Numbered from the stretch's first letter, positions 6,810 to 15,089 are shown. The stretch: 64,000 nucleotides of DNA from CBDFGS01 sp965247255 (GCA_965247255.1 CBDFGS010000011.1:434001-498000); one strand, 5' to 3'. Made by a program: numbers and translations. The notes: generated from the sequence alone by a model not told the origin.

Positions 6810-7975
6810 AGCAACCCCCGTGCCCAGGCATCTGCCATACTGTTCAACAACGGCGCGTCGTCGATGATCCGCTTCCGCGCCAGCTCAATGTACTCAGGGT
6901 TAAGCTCGATGCCGATGAACGAGCGCCCGTGCCTGAGCGCTACGACGCCGGTTGTGCCGCTGCCGCAGAACGGGTCAAGCACAACGGCGGGCACTGGCTC
7001 TGAGTCGTGGTCGCAGGTGGGTTGCCAGCCTGTGGATTTGCGTTGAGTGGTTGCCTTGTTCTTCCATCCGGTACCTTGAGTCAATCCAAGTTTCGCGGCA
7101 TCATCATGGCGGCGTCCGCCCTCGTATCCAGACTTAATCTCCACCACCCGCTCCCACGGGTCGCCCGTTACGCCGCAGACGCCACGCTCGCTAGTGCCCG
7201 CCAGGAGGCACGGTTCCACAAGCTTCTCCGGGAATGTGGCGAAGTGCGCTCCAGGAAATCCCTGCGTGGCGATGCTCCAGACCGTGCGCTTGTTTGCGCC
7301 CATGGCCTGCTGTTCTTCCTTCGTTAAGCCGTTGTGCCACTTGCCCATATGGTTCTGTACCTGTCCTGGTGCTTGGTACTCCGTGTACGGCTCTTCTCTG
7401 TGCCTTTGCACTCCGGTGGCCGCAGGCTCCCGGATTGCGTCGGCGTCGTAAAAATATCTGGCCGACTTGCTCAGCAAGAACACGTACTCGTGCGCCCGCG
7501 TGGGCCGGTCCGTGACGCTCTCTGGCATCGGGTTCAGCTTGTGCCACACGTTGTCCGACCGTAGCCACCACCCGTCCGCCTGGAGCGCAAAGGCGAGTCG
7601 CCAGGGGATGCCGATCAGGTCTTTGGGCTTGAGGCCGGCACCATCACGGTTTGCTCCCGACAGGTGCGGGCGGCCACCACCGAGCGTTGACCCACCACCA
7701 CGTCCGTTCGACGGGTTAGAGGCATACGCATCCCCTAGGTTAAGCCACAAACAGCCGTCCTTTCGCAGGACCCGCCACACCTCTCGGAACACCTCCACCA
7801 TGCACTCGATGTACTCGTTAAGCGTCGGTTCTAGGCCATAGGCCCCGTCGACGCCGTATGACCTCAGACCCCAGTAGGGCGGGCTCGTTACGACGCAGTG
7901 GACGCTCTCCGCTTCCATGCCGCGCATGACCTCGATGCAGTCGCCCTGCAGGATGTCCCAGGTCGGGTTCGTCAC
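6806..7975 (-). CDS. Phage DNA N4-cytosine/N6-adenine methyltransferase
   Basis: A 389-residue amino-methyltransferase of the MTS/DNA_methylase family. Catalytic TSPPYWGLR lies near residues 30-38, before the SAM motif DPFCGSGTTG near the C-terminus, which is the beta-class order. The SPPYW form is commoner among N4-cytosine enzymes but adenine activity is possible. Start is GTG 7975, overlapping the upstream stop, with AAGGATGG as ribosome site. That site resembles the GGAGGGAAGG junction elsewhere in the operon. It is the second methyltransferase of the minus-strand operon and probably protects phage DNA. Confidence 0.88.
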   Translation of the reverse strand: MTNPTWDILQGDCIEVMRGMEAESVHCVVTSPPYWGLRSYGVDGAYGLEPTLNEYIECMVEVFREVWRVLRKDGCLWLNLGDAYASNPSNGRGGGSTLGGGRPHLSGANRDGAGLKPKDLIGIPWRLAFALQADGWWLRSDNVWHKLNPMPESVTDRPTRAHEYVFLLSKSARYFYDADAIREPAATGVQRHREEPYTEYQAPGQVQNHMGKWHNGLTKEEQQAMGANKRTVWSIATQGFPGAHFATFPEKLVEPCLLAGTSERGVCGVTGDPWERVVEIKSGYEGGRRHDDAAKLGLTQGTGWKNKATTQRKSTGWQPTCDHDSEPVPAVVLDPFCGSGTTGVVALRHGRSFIGIELNPEYIELARKRIIDDAPLLNSMADAWARGLL

Positions 7976-8172
7976 AGCGCCATCCTTGCCTGCTCCTTGG
8001 GCGGCTGATGGCCCATGCAGTGGTTTCGGCCAAAGCCAATGGCCAGGGCGTGGCTCTCGCACATCCAGGCGTTGCAGGTGTTGCCCCAATGGTCGATCAC
8101 GTAGTCGCACTGGAGCGTAGGCGGCGTGGAACAGCCCTCGCAGTAATCTTTCTGTAGGTCAGCTAGGATCAT
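7972..8172 (-). CDS. Small Cys/His-rich phage protein
   Basis: A 66-residue protein starting MILADLQKDYCEGCSTPPTL at ATG 8172. Cys and His are plentiful: CEGC, QCDYVIDH, CNAWMCESHA and NHCMGH, enough for two zinc sites. Its start codons share 15 identical bases (CCTAGCTGACCTACA) with the start of the MazG-like gene at 3605, although the proteins then diverge. Start and stop both overlap neighbours (TGATG and GTGA), so it is translationally coupled. No function known. Confidence 0.7.
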   Translation of the reverse strand: MILADLQKDYCEGCSTPPTLQCDYVIDHWGNTCNAWMCESHALAIGFGRNHCMGHQPPKEQARMAL

Positions 8173-8483
8173 CAAAGCAACCCCTCCTTGTCGGTGTCGT
8201 CCCGGTCGGGCCATACGTGGAAGCGGTGAACAGCCAGTGCGGATATGAGAGCGTCCAACGTCCCAGGCCCCTTGAAACGCATGACTAGCGGAACGTCCAG
8301 GCCCTCGATCATCATGGAGACATGCACTTGAGTCGGCTTGCCCTGCCCGTCGGGTAGCGGATGCCACTCAGATACGTCGATGGAATCTAGCTTGATGCCC
8401 AGGAACTCCATGCCGGCGGTATTATGGGGTTGGTCGTGAAACCGAATGTCGGGCTTTTGATAGCTCCGGTCGTCGTTACTCAT
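8172..8483 (-). CDS. Conserved-looking phage protein, unknown
   Basis: A 103-residue acidic protein. The chosen ATG at 8483 (MSNDDRSYQKPDIRFHDQP) sits seven bases after GGAGGAATGGGG; an ATG six bases earlier is too close to that site. The body VHVSMMIEGLDVPLVMRFKG reads as alternating beta strands, followed by a helix (TLDALISALAVHRFHVW). No family is recognised. It overlaps the helicase stop and the next start, so it belongs to the replication operon. Confidence 0.6.
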   Translation of the reverse strand: MSNDDRSYQKPDIRFHDQPHNTAGMEFLGIKLDSIDVSEWHPLPDGQGKPTQVHVSMMIEGLDVPLVMRFKGPGTLDALISALAVHRFHVWPDRDDTDKEGLL

Positions 8484-10023
8484 CCCCATTCCTCCGTTCC
8501 CGTGATTTGGCGTAGCGGATCAGGTTGTATTTGACTCGCTTCGATACCCTCTCATCGACGGGCCCGTCGCATGGCGTGAGCGGACGGCCCCATTGCGGCC
8601 ACCGCTCGTATAACCCTTTGTAGTAGCCCGCGCATTTCTTTTGCGCGGTGTCGACGTCTCCGTGGGTTCGCTCCAGTGCCAGGCGGGAGACCTGAGACCA
8701 GACCCAAGACTCGTCCTTCAGCCACTCGGTTGGCTGGGCTGGAGCCCATTCCTCCATGCGGCCAGGCACCACCTCTGTCCTCGTTCGACGCCTGCGACGC
8801 GCAGCGCCACAGGACGGACAGGACTGCATGCCCGGCTGAAGCACGTAGCCGCAGTCGCAGACCACATCCGGGCGGTCCTCGCCCTCGCGGCGCTTGGGCT
8901 TCCGCTTTTCGGCCACATCCAGGCTGTCGACGCCATTGGCCCAGAAGTCCATCACGTCGTCGTACCAGCCCGCGACGTTGCCGCTGTGATCAAGGTAGAG
9001 GCAGAACTCCTTGCCCTCGGCAGTACGCATCCCGCGGCCCATCTGCTGGATCACAGAGGCTAAAGACGACGAGTAGGGGCGAGCTCCGATCATGCACAGC
9101 ACGTCCGGTACGTCGAAGCCCTTGACAAACTTTTCCACTGAGGCGAGGCCCGTGAAGTCGCCGCGCCGGAACGCTTCGACCAGCACCTCGGTGTTGTCTT
9201 CGGAGTCTCGGTAGGTCGACTGCCGGAAGTCGTGCCCCGCCGCCTGAAAGGCCCGGCAGAGTTCCTCTCCGTGGGCCACGTCAGCCGAAAACAGCAGCGT
9301 CTTGACCGGGCCGCCGAAGTGCTGGCGCGTCATGCGCTCCCAGGTGCTGACGATGTCGCCGATGATCGGTCGCCCTCGTTTGCGCACTTCTTCTTTCTGC
9401 CACTCACCCGCGGTCTTCTTTGCGCCGGTCATGTCGATCTCGGTGGCGGCGTACATCTTGAGCGGGGCAAGGTAGCTATCCTGTAGCAACCGGTCGGTCG
9501 TGACCGCATTGACGACCTTCGAGTACCACTGCCCGAGGCCCTCGGTCAGAGGGGTGGCGGTCAGACCTATCACCGGCCCACCCCAGTTCTTGGCGAACTC
9601 AAGCACACCCTTGTGCTGCGTATGAGCTTCGTCTATAACGAGAAGATCGAGAGCAGGCCAGTAGCCGCGCTTCTGGATGGTCTGGACCGAGCATATCTGT
9701 ATCGGCATGGACCGCCCAAAGGTCTTCTCGGCCATCGCTACACCGTGCGGGATGCCGTACTTCGCGAACCGCTGGCTCGTCTGGGTAACGAGCGTTCGAC
9801 GGTCGCAGACGAACGCGATGCGCATGCCCCGCTTGCGGGCTCGGTCAATGAGGTGGATCGAAATCTCTGTCTTGCCCGATCCGGTTGGCGAGCAAAGAAT
9901 CGTCCACAGATGCCCATCTCGCTTGGCCCGTGCCAGCTCGTCCACAGACCACGCCTGATACGGACGCAGCACGAGCTCGCCAGCGGACACGGGGCGCTCC
10001 AGCATGGGTATCTGGGTGGTCAC
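8476..10023 (-). CDS. Phage DEAH-box superfamily 2 helicase
   Basis: A 515-residue SF2 helicase of the SSL2/RAD25-like type. Motifs in order: Q-like LRPYQAWSVDEL, Walker A SPTGSGKTE, Ia CDRRTLVTQT, II VIDEAH, III LTATP, V FVKGFDVPDV and VI QQMGRGMRTAEG. A C-terminal zinc knuckle follows (CDCGYVLQPGMQSCPSCG) with an Arg-rich stretch. Start is GTG 10023, overlapping the upstream stop. The ATP-driven translocase probably acts in phage replication or recombination with the primase at 5754 and annealing pair at 11383-13091. Confidence 0.92.
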   Translation of the reverse strand: MTTQIPMLERPVSAGELVLRPYQAWSVDELARAKRDGHLWTILCSPTGSGKTEISIHLIDRARKRGMRIAFVCDRRTLVTQTSQRFAKYGIPHGVAMAEKTFGRSMPIQICSVQTIQKRGYWPALDLLVIDEAHTQHKGVLEFAKNWGGPVIGLTATPLTEGLGQWYSKVVNAVTTDRLLQDSYLAPLKMYAATEIDMTGAKKTAGEWQKEEVRKRGRPIIGDIVSTWERMTRQHFGGPVKTLLFSADVAHGEELCRAFQAAGHDFRQSTYRDSEDNTEVLVEAFRRGDFTGLASVEKFVKGFDVPDVLCMIGARPYSSSLASVIQQMGRGMRTAEGKEFCLYLDHSGNVAGWYDDVMDFWANGVDSLDVAEKRKPKRREGEDRPDVVCDCGYVLQPGMQSCPSCGAARRRRRTRTEVVPGRMEEWAPAQPTEWLKDESWVWSQVSRLALERTHGDVDTAQKKCAGYYKGLYERWPQWGRPLTPCDGPVDERVSKRVKYNLIRYAKSRERRNGDE

Positions 10024-10532
10024 TCGCTCGACTCCGGGTAGTATTCGAGCGCCGCATGGTGGAGCACGTCTCGCGCCCACGCCGCGATGGTGACCCGATG
10101 CCGCTGGGCGATCTTCTCCAAGGAGGACCGCAGAGTCGGACTCATCACTATGGTCACGCTGGCAGTCTTCTTGTGGTTGCCCCGCTCAATTGAGCCTTGT
10201 AGCTCAAACTCCCGCTCTAGGCGGGCCAGATGCTCCGGGCCGTGATGCTCCAGAATCCACTGCTTGGCATCGAGAACGACCTGCTGCTCAGCCCTGGTTT
10301 CGGCCTGAAGCCAATCTACGTAGGCTTCTAGGCGAGCAATCTCGGCCTGCCATTCTTTTTCTATTCGCCTCGCTTCCTCCGGTGACGCCAACAGATACTG
10401 AATCTCGTCTTGGAGAAGCCGTATCTCCTCAGCTTCCGAACCAAGCGGATGCTTCCGCTCCCGACACTCAATCTCATCTATCTCTGGCGGTGTTAGTGGC
10501 GGAGGTGCGGTCAGGTACTCGGTCTTAACCAT
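10020..10532 (-). CDS. Coiled-coil protein with RHH-like C-terminus
   Basis: A 170-residue protein from ATG 10532 (MVKTEYLTAPPPLTPPEIDE), preceded by AAGGGGAG. Residues about 40-115 are heavily charged and predicted coiled coil (AEEIRLLQDEIQYLL, RIEKEWQAEIARLEA). The last 50 residues (KTASVTIVMSPTLRSSLEKI, then AWARDVLHHAALEYY) have the strand-helix-helix pattern of a ribbon-helix-helix DNA-binding domain. It may be a DNA-binding structural or regulatory factor of the replication operon. Family not certain. Confidence 0.6.
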   Translation of the reverse strand: MVKTEYLTAPPPLTPPEIDEIECRERKHPLGSEAEEIRLLQDEIQYLLASPEEARRIEKEWQAEIARLEAYVDWLQAETRAEQQVVLDAKQWILEHHGPEHLARLEREFELQGSIERGNHKKTASVTIVMSPTLRSSLEKIAQRHRVTIAAWARDVLHHAALEYYPESSE

Positions 10533-11382
10533 CGGCCCACTCCCCTTCTGTGCCACAATTGGCGCATGGGTGCACGGCTCTCTCGCGCCACCGGTCCCGG
10601 TCATACGTCATGCCCTTGCGTGCCTGCACCTCGTCGTTGGCCTTCGTCATCCACTCGTTGATCTGTGAAAGCGCGGTCGTGAGATGGGCCTGCACGTCCG
10701 TGAAAGCCTTATGCCGTTCGTGCTCGTGCTCCTTCATGTTGCCCCGGTGGAATTGAAGCTCGTCCTCCATCTCGTCAATGCGCGCCGCCTTGTCCTGCAC
10801 ATCCAACGCTAGGGCGTTACGCTCGGCATCCAGCCGCTGCGCCTTCGTCGGCTGCTGGGGCGCTTCGGGTTCGTCGACGCCCTTCGGCTCCGGCGGGTTC
10901 AGCTTCTTGGCCTCTCGCTTCAGGACCTCCCGGGTGAGCGGCTCGCCCTTCTCGCGGGCCTGCTCTGTGACAGCCCGGAACTGCTCGTCGGTGAGTTTGT
11001 CGTGGGCCTGACGGATGTCCCGGACTGTTGTTGGAGGAATACCGTCGTCTCGGACGACGGTATTCCCACCGCGCCCAGGAGAGCGCTCCTCTGGCGGAGT
11101 CGGCGGATTCGCCTTTGCGATCTCACGCTCAGCTGTAGCGACCAGCACCGACGCCTCGGTCTGAATGTCCCGACGCTTCAGGATCGCCGCCGCCGCCACT
11201 GCTGCCCGCGCTTGGTCCCGGACGACCAGCCGCTCAAAGTCACCGTTGGCCGCACGGAGAGCGGAGTACGCCTGCTCAATGCCTTGGACGATAGCTAACG
11301 AACGCTCATGGGCTATATCCATAATGTGTGACGTGTCCCTTTCGCCAAATGTGGGAGTGTGTCGCTCAAGTCGCTCAGCCAT
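10525..11382 (-). CDS. Phage coiled-coil protein with C-terminal Cys pair, unknown
   Basis: A 285-residue protein lying immediately after the nuclease (stop TAA then ATG). The first third is helical and alanine-rich, and the middle has TTVRDIRQAHDKLTDEQFRA and EKGEPLTREVLKREAKKLN, which looks like a winged-helix or ParB-adjacent segment. A long coiled coil follows, then CANCG near the end, a half zinc knuckle. I do not recognise the family. Position between recombination nuclease and helicase suggests a role in replication or recombination. Confidence 0.6.
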   Translation of the reverse strand: MAERLERHTPTFGERDTSHIMDIAHERSLAIVQGIEQAYSALRAANGDFERLVVRDQARAAVAAAAILKRRDIQTEASVLVATAEREIAKANPPTPPEERSPGRGGNTVVRDDGIPPTTVRDIRQAHDKLTDEQFRAVTEQAREKGEPLTREVLKREAKKLNPPEPKGVDEPEAPQQPTKAQRLDAERNALALDVQDKAARIDEMEDELQFHRGNMKEHEHERHKAFTDVQAHLTTALSQINEWMTKANDEVQARKGMTYDRDRWRERAVHPCANCGTEGEWADG

Positions 11383-12201
11383 TTACCACATCTCCTTGGC
11401 GTTCCGATGTGCGGACCAGAGCTCATGTGCAGCCATGAAAGTCCGCCGTGCCACGCCGCGGTCAAGCACCTCGCGGCATTCGTAACCTGAATCCTCGCCG
11501 CCTTCCTTTGGCAGCCGGACCACATAGGCCCTGATCACATAATCGCCCGTAAGGGCCTCGACTGCGTCGGCATAGGCTGCCACCTGGTAGCCATGTTCGG
11601 GGTAGATACCCTTGGACCGCTTCCAGTCGGCCACGACCAGGTGGCCTTCACGGTTGCGCCCCACGAAGTCCACCGTCCCGGCATACTGCTCATTGGGGTG
11701 CCAGACCGGATGCTCGACCGCCACCACGTTCAGGCCGTAGTCGGCTATGAATTCGCGTGCGCCCCTTACGGCTGGGGCAAGATCGTCGGGCACCAGCGGG
11801 TCATTGCCCTGGAGCATCACGGCGATCAACTCGTGCGCTTCCTTGCCCTTCTTGGCTCCCTCTTCACGCACGTCCTTGGCATGGTCCTTGCCAAGCGACA
11901 GGGCCGTGCGTACCCATGCCTCATAGTCGTCATAGTCGTGTGATTGACCAAATGCTGCGTATCCGTCCCATCGTCCACGGTAAGCGCCGTGTAGTGCCAC
12001 AGACCCCACGGCCTCAAAGGCAACCTTGGTGGCCCAGTCGACCAGCGGCCCACTCTTGTCGATGATGCCGAGGATGGACGTGACGGGCGGGAGCATCTGC
12101 TCGCCGACCTTGTACCAGCGCCCACGTCCGCGCTTCACCTGTTCAATGGACACGTCCCGGTACTCGGGCAGCAGTTGGAGTCCGGTAGCTGTCTGTGTCA
12201 T
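11383..12201 (-). CDS. PD-(D/E)XK nuclease, Cas4/RecB-like phage exonuclease
   Basis: A 272-residue nuclease. Catalytic elements are KGKEAHEL (His about 123), AGTVDFV (Asp about 178) and VVADWKRS (Asp 192, Lys 194), followed by the QVAAYADAV helix typical of RecB/Cas4 nucleases. The N-terminus YKVGEQMLPPVTSILGIIDK is the substrate-loading segment common in phage members. Start ATG 12201 overlaps the stop of the annealing-protein gene (ATGA). Together they look like an exonuclease plus annealase pair for end-resection recombination. Confidence 0.85.
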   Translation of the reverse strand: MTQTATGLQLLPEYRDVSIEQVKRGRGRWYKVGEQMLPPVTSILGIIDKSGPLVDWATKVAFEAVGSVALHGAYRGRWDGYAAFGQSHDYDDYEAWVRTALSLGKDHAKDVREEGAKKGKEAHELIAVMLQGNDPLVPDDLAPAVRGAREFIADYGLNVVAVEHPVWHPNEQYAGTVDFVGRNREGHLVVADWKRSKGIYPEHGYQVAAYADAVEALTGDYVIRAYVVRLPKEGGEDSGYECREVLDRGVARRTFMAAHELWSAHRNAKEMW

Positions 12202-13091
12202 GCTGCCCCCTCCTGCTTCTCCTGGGCGAGGACCGCATTGACGATCCAGTACGCCACGGCAAGGTTGGTGCGCTCCTCGGGGGCCTCGGCCTGCCAGTCG
12301 TCAACGGTCTGGCCGTCGAGGGCCTGATGGACACGCTCAGTCGATAGGCCGATGTGCTCGATGATCTGGTCCAACTTCTGTCGCCCCATCGTCGCGACGT
12401 CGGGGTCGCCGCTGTTCGATAGGCGCTTTTGCCAAGCCTTGGCGCGGCTCGCTACCTCTCCCTGGGTCGGCGGTGTCTTGTCGTCGATAATCTCGCCCGT
12501 CTCCTCGTCAACGACAGTTTTGGCTTCTCGTGCCGCAACCTGACCGTCGGGCAACTCCTCCAAGTCGTCGTGCATATCCACCACCTGCGCATCAGGTATG
12601 GAGCCGGTCTCTGATTCGTCCAGCCACCCCAGACCACAAATGGAGAGCGTCACTCGCCGCTTGGCCTTGGTCTCGGCCTTCATGATCGCGTTCGCCCGCG
12701 CCTCTCCCTTCACCTCATTCCCCAGGGGCACCGCGCCCGTGGCCGAGTCAGTCCGGCCCTCCCTGTCTATGGCTGTGGCTATCACCGTGTACACCGCGGC
12801 ATCTTTGTCGAACGTCGCCGCCAGCCCGGTGATGCTGATCCCGCGCTGGGCTCGTAGCTGCTCGGTACAGTCCTTCGCGGCGTACAGGGTCAGCTTGCCG
12901 TTGAGCCGGATGTACTGGAACGGTCGGGTGAATGGATTGACCCCCACCGACTCGCACACCCGCTTGTAGTAGGCGACGCGGTCCTGCGCCGACAGCTTGT
13001 CCAGGTCCCCGTTTATCACCACCTGTTCCATCACGGCGGCGCTCACAGGGGTCACCCCCTGGGTCGCCACTGCTGGTGTCTGGCTGGTCAT
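12198..13091 (-). CDS. Candidate RecT/Red-beta-like single-strand annealing protein
   Basis: A 297-residue protein from ATG 13091 (ribosome site AGGAAGGA). The core YYKRVCESVGVNPFTRPFQY, LNGKLTLYAAKDCTEQLRAQ and GISITGLAATFDKDAAVYTV fits phage recombinases of the Red-beta/RecT superfamily, and the AKRRVTLSICGLGWLDESET stretch follows. The C-terminal third is acidic and less conserved. Adjacency to a PD-(D/E)XK nuclease is the classic Red/RecET arrangement. The family call is inference from pattern and context; a profile search would settle it. A longer reading frame upstream is antisense noise. Confidence 0.65.
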   Translation of the reverse strand: MTSQTPAVATQGVTPVSAAVMEQVVINGDLDKLSAQDRVAYYKRVCESVGVNPFTRPFQYIRLNGKLTLYAAKDCTEQLRAQRGISITGLAATFDKDAAVYTVIATAIDREGRTDSATGAVPLGNEVKGEARANAIMKAETKAKRRVTLSICGLGWLDESETGSIPDAQVVDMHDDLEELPDGQVAAREAKTVVDEETGEIIDDKTPPTQGEVASRAKAWQKRLSNSGDPDVATMGRQKLDQIIEHIGLSTERVHQALDGQTVDDWQAEAPEERTNLAVAYWIVNAVLAQEKQEGAA

Positions 13092-13104
13092 TTGCGATTC
13101 CTTC

Positions 13105-13332
13105 CTAAAGCTCAGTTCGTCGTGATAAGCCTGTAGCCTTCTCCCGGACCACCCTGATGTGCTGGCAATCAAGGCGCGTGTTGGCATGGTTCGCCCCGTG
13201 GACCTCACACACCCAGGCGTTATTGCGCTCGTAGTGGTGAACCACAACACCCTCAACAGATGGCCGCCCTGGCTCATGCACCAGATAGGCACCATGTGAA
13301 CCGGGTGTTACTGCTAGTTCAGTAGTCGGCAT
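13105..13332 (-). CDS. Small protein with SWIM-like Cys/His motif
   Basis: A 75-residue protein from ATG 13332, preceded by AAGGAG. It reads MPTTELAVTPGSHGAYLVHE and carries WVCEVHGANHANTRLDCQHI near the C-terminus, a spacing reminiscent of SWIM-type zinc fingers (C-x-H ... C-x-H). The phage operon has another SWIM protein at 14485-14772, so such modules recur here. Function unknown. The gene is separated from the annealing-protein gene by 13 bases. Confidence 0.6.
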   Translation of the reverse strand: MPTTELAVTPGSHGAYLVHEPGRPSVEGVVVHHYERNNAWVCEVHGANHANTRLDCQHIRVVREKATGLSRRTEL

Positions 13333-13359
13333 CCTCTCACTCCTTTGCTAGTAGGTGTG

Positions 13360-13533
13360 TCAGTCCGCCGCCGCTCGATCTTGGACGAGCTCGTAGTGCT
13401 CCGCCCTGAGAGCCCGCCTGTACTTGTCTAACCGCGACAGGGCGACCTCTCGGCGCTCATCCAGCCTGGCCAGCTCCTGCAGCTCGAAGGTGATCTTCGC
13501 TTCTAGGGTGGCCTGGTAGTCGATGGCCTTCAT
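13360..13533 (-). CDS. 57-residue coiled-coil phage protein
   Basis: ATG 13533 follows directly after the stop codon of the 194-residue gene, with GGAGG and GGGGTAG just before it. The protein MKAIDYQATLEAKITFELQE, then LARLDERREVALSRLDKYRR, is one long amphipathic helix. There is no recognised family. The strict spacing and ribosome site make it likely real. Confidence 0.55.
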   Translation of the reverse strand: MKAIDYQATLEAKITFELQELARLDERREVALSRLDKYRRALRAEHYELVQDRAAAD

Positions 13534-14118
13534 CTACCCCTCCTCCCCCGCCACCAACCGCGCCAACAGCCCAACAGGGTCGTACCGCTCCCAGGCGGCG
13601 GCAAAGGCGTCGGCAAAGGCGGCGCCCCCGGCGGCGGCCATGGCGGCGGTCCCGGCGGCGTCCCTGGCGGCGGTCCCGGCGGCAAAGGCGGCGGCGGCTA
13701 GAGCAGCCTCAGGAGACTTCTCCACGCACATCGTCCGCCACTCGGCGCCGAAGCCGCCCTGATCCGCTACGCTCTGTAAATCGGGGAGCACCGTCCCCCA
13801 CATCCAATCCATGACCAGAGCTAGCCGCTCCTCCTCCCTCTCACGGCCCGTGCCAGCAGCCATCGGCAGCAAACGCTTCCACCCCGACGAGTTGCGCATC
13901 TCCGAGGGCATCTCATCCTGGACTATCATCATCCATTGACCGATAACCTTGGACATACACATCGGGATGGTGTCCGTCAGCTCCGCAGTAAGCGCGAGGT
14001 TGATCGCCGCGACTGAGCAGGCCGACTCCTCCGTCCCGATGCCCTCGGCCACCTCGTGTGACGCGAGATAGTCCCGTAACCGTGCGTCCGCCTCCTGCGT
14101 CCATACAGTCGTGTTCAT
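13534..14118 (-). CDS. Phage protein with alanine-rich repeat tail, unknown
   Basis: A 194-residue protein with two parts. Residues 1-135 include CMSKVIGQWMMIVQDEMPSE, GWKRLLPMAAGTGR and LALVMDWMWGTVLPDL, a conserved-looking helical domain I have seen only as hypothetical phage protein. The remainder is built of Ala-rich units (AALAAAAFAAGTAARDAAG, TAAMAAAGGAAFADAFAAA) encoded by GGCGGC-type tandem repeats at about 13590-13710. The repeat probably expands and contracts. It is the first gene left of the opposing plus-strand gene. Confidence 0.6.
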   Translation of the reverse strand: MNTTVWTQEADARLRDYLASHEVAEGIGTEESACSVAAINLALTAELTDTIPMCMSKVIGQWMMIVQDEMPSEMRNSSGWKRLLPMAAGTGREREEERLALVMDWMWGTVLPDLQSVADQGGFGAEWRTMCVEKSPEAALAAAAFAAGTAARDAAGTAAMAAAGGAAFADAFAAAWERYDPVGLLARLVAGEEG

Positions 14119-14217
14119 CGCGTAGCCTCCCCGCCCCTGCTATAGTCAGGATGTGCGGGACGCCCGGTTGCAGCCGGCCGCCCCGCGTTCCCCTGAGTGA
14201 GCAGGAGGTTTGAATCC

Positions 14218-14484
14218 GTGTCAGTCAATGGTGACTCCGAAATCATGAGCATTAGTCTTGAAGAGTTGGGCGTTTACCTGAGCATCGTTGCCAGAGCCAT
14301 CCGACGGCTCGACGAAAGACACGGGGCAGGCGCAAGAGAGGCGTTCCTGAATGACCTTGCACCGGCCTTGGAGATGGAGCTGCGTCTTTCAATGCCCGGT
14401 CCAGCAGTGCAACTGCTTCTAGCTGATATGAACGCAATGTTAGTTCGGCTGGTTGAGATGATTCCCCCGGTTGAAGACCTTTAG
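14218..14484 (+). CDS. Plus-strand accessory gene (moron-like) inside the early operon
   Basis: An 88-residue protein on the strand opposite to every neighbour. GTG 14218 is nine bases after AGGAGG; an earlier GTG at 14197 is possible. It reads MSVNGDSEIMSISLEELGVY, then a helical stretch LSIVARAIRRLDERHGAGAR and an acidic C-terminus. It lies divergent to the 194-residue gene and ends one base before the stop of the SWIM gene. A TATAGT at 14141-14146 could be a -10 element. An independently expressed insertion is the simplest reading; function unknown. Confidence 0.65.
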   Translation: MSVNGDSEIMSISLEELGVYLSIVARAIRRLDERHGAGAREAFLNDLAPALEMELRLSMPGPAVQLLLADMNAMLVRLVEMIPPVEDL

Positions 14485-14772
14485 TCATGCCCTCACCTCC
14501 TGTGTGCGGTACTCGTCGATGTCGATGCCAGCCTCCCGGTAAACCGCGACCGCCAACATATGCTTGCACCAGCCCTTGTGCAGGGCCCGCCTGAACCGGG
14601 CGTCCGGGCACGTGCAGTGGCCGTTGACCAGGTAGTGACCGTCGCTGCCAGCCACGATGTGATGGCCGTCCAGGCCCAGCACCGGGGACACTTGCGCGAC
14701 GATCTCGCGTGCCTTCTCCAAGCGTTCGGCCAGAGCTTCTATCTGAGTTATCGGCGTGACCGCCATGGTCAT
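14485..14772 (-). CDS. SWIM zinc-finger protein
   Basis: A 95-residue protein from ATG 14772, which overlaps the previous stop as ATGA after GGAGGGGGAGGG. A coiled first half (ITQIEALAERLEKAREIVAQ) is followed by YLVNGHCTCPDARFRRALHK and GWCKHMLAV, the C-x-C...C-x-H SWIM signature. Phage SWIM proteins are often near recombination genes, as here. The last residues AGIDIDEYR share DNA with the HTH gene at 15310-15534. Confidence 0.75.
   Translation of the reverse strand: MTMAVTPITQIEALAERLEKAREIVAQVSPVLGLDGHHIVAGSDGHYLVNGHCTCPDARFRRALHKGWCKHMLAVAVYREAGIDIDEYRTQEVRA
14507..14530 (-). repeat. 24-base gene-end repeat (GIDIDEYR), copy A
   Basis: Twenty-four bases, with core ACTCGTCGATGTCGATG, are identical to 15341-15364. 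In both places they encode GIDIDEYR in the same frame near the C-terminus of otherwise unrelated small proteins. Confidence 0.8.
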
Positions 14773-15089
14773 CCCTCCCCCTCCGCCAGCACCCGCTCTG
14801 TGGCTTCTTGGGCTGGCTTCGTCGCAGCGCAGCCCGTGCAGCAATACGCGAGTATTGGGCTGTCTTCGTAATTTGTATCCAGCAGGATTCGCCGGATCGG
14901 ATACCAGCCGGGGTGTTCGCAGGCAGGGTCGCCGCCGACAGGCCCCACGTCCTCACGGTCCAGCCGCTCGAACACCCGGTCCAGGTCGCGCATCAGCACC
15001 TCGGCTACGGCGCTCCCGTTGGTCCGTCGGGTATGTGACCGGACCTGGTGGCCGTTCCGCGTGTGCGATCTGACAGCCGTGTAGCTCAT
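14769..15089 (-). CDS. Small phage protein with Cys/His residues
   Basis: A 106-residue protein from ATG 15089, placed after GGAGGAGGTG and overlapping the stop of the AlpA-like gene. The start MSYTAVRSHTRNGHQVRSHT has repeated RSHTR units, followed by a helix (VAEVLMRDLDRVFERLD). The later Cys residues (ACEHPGW, AYCCTGCA) may bind zinc. No recognised family. It is coupled to the SWIM gene downstream by an ATGA overlap. Confidence 0.55.
   Translation of the reverse strand: MSYTAVRSHTRNGHQVRSHTRRTNGSAVAEVLMRDLDRVFERLDREDVGPVGGDPACEHPGWYPIRRILLDTNYEDSPILAYCCTGCAATKPAQEATERVLAEGEG

Noticed and set aside
14252..14956. Long minus-strand frame of 234 codons
   Set aside because: It runs through the SWIM gene, its upstream neighbour and the antisense of the plus-strand gene in a different register, with arginine/proline-rich low-complexity translation.
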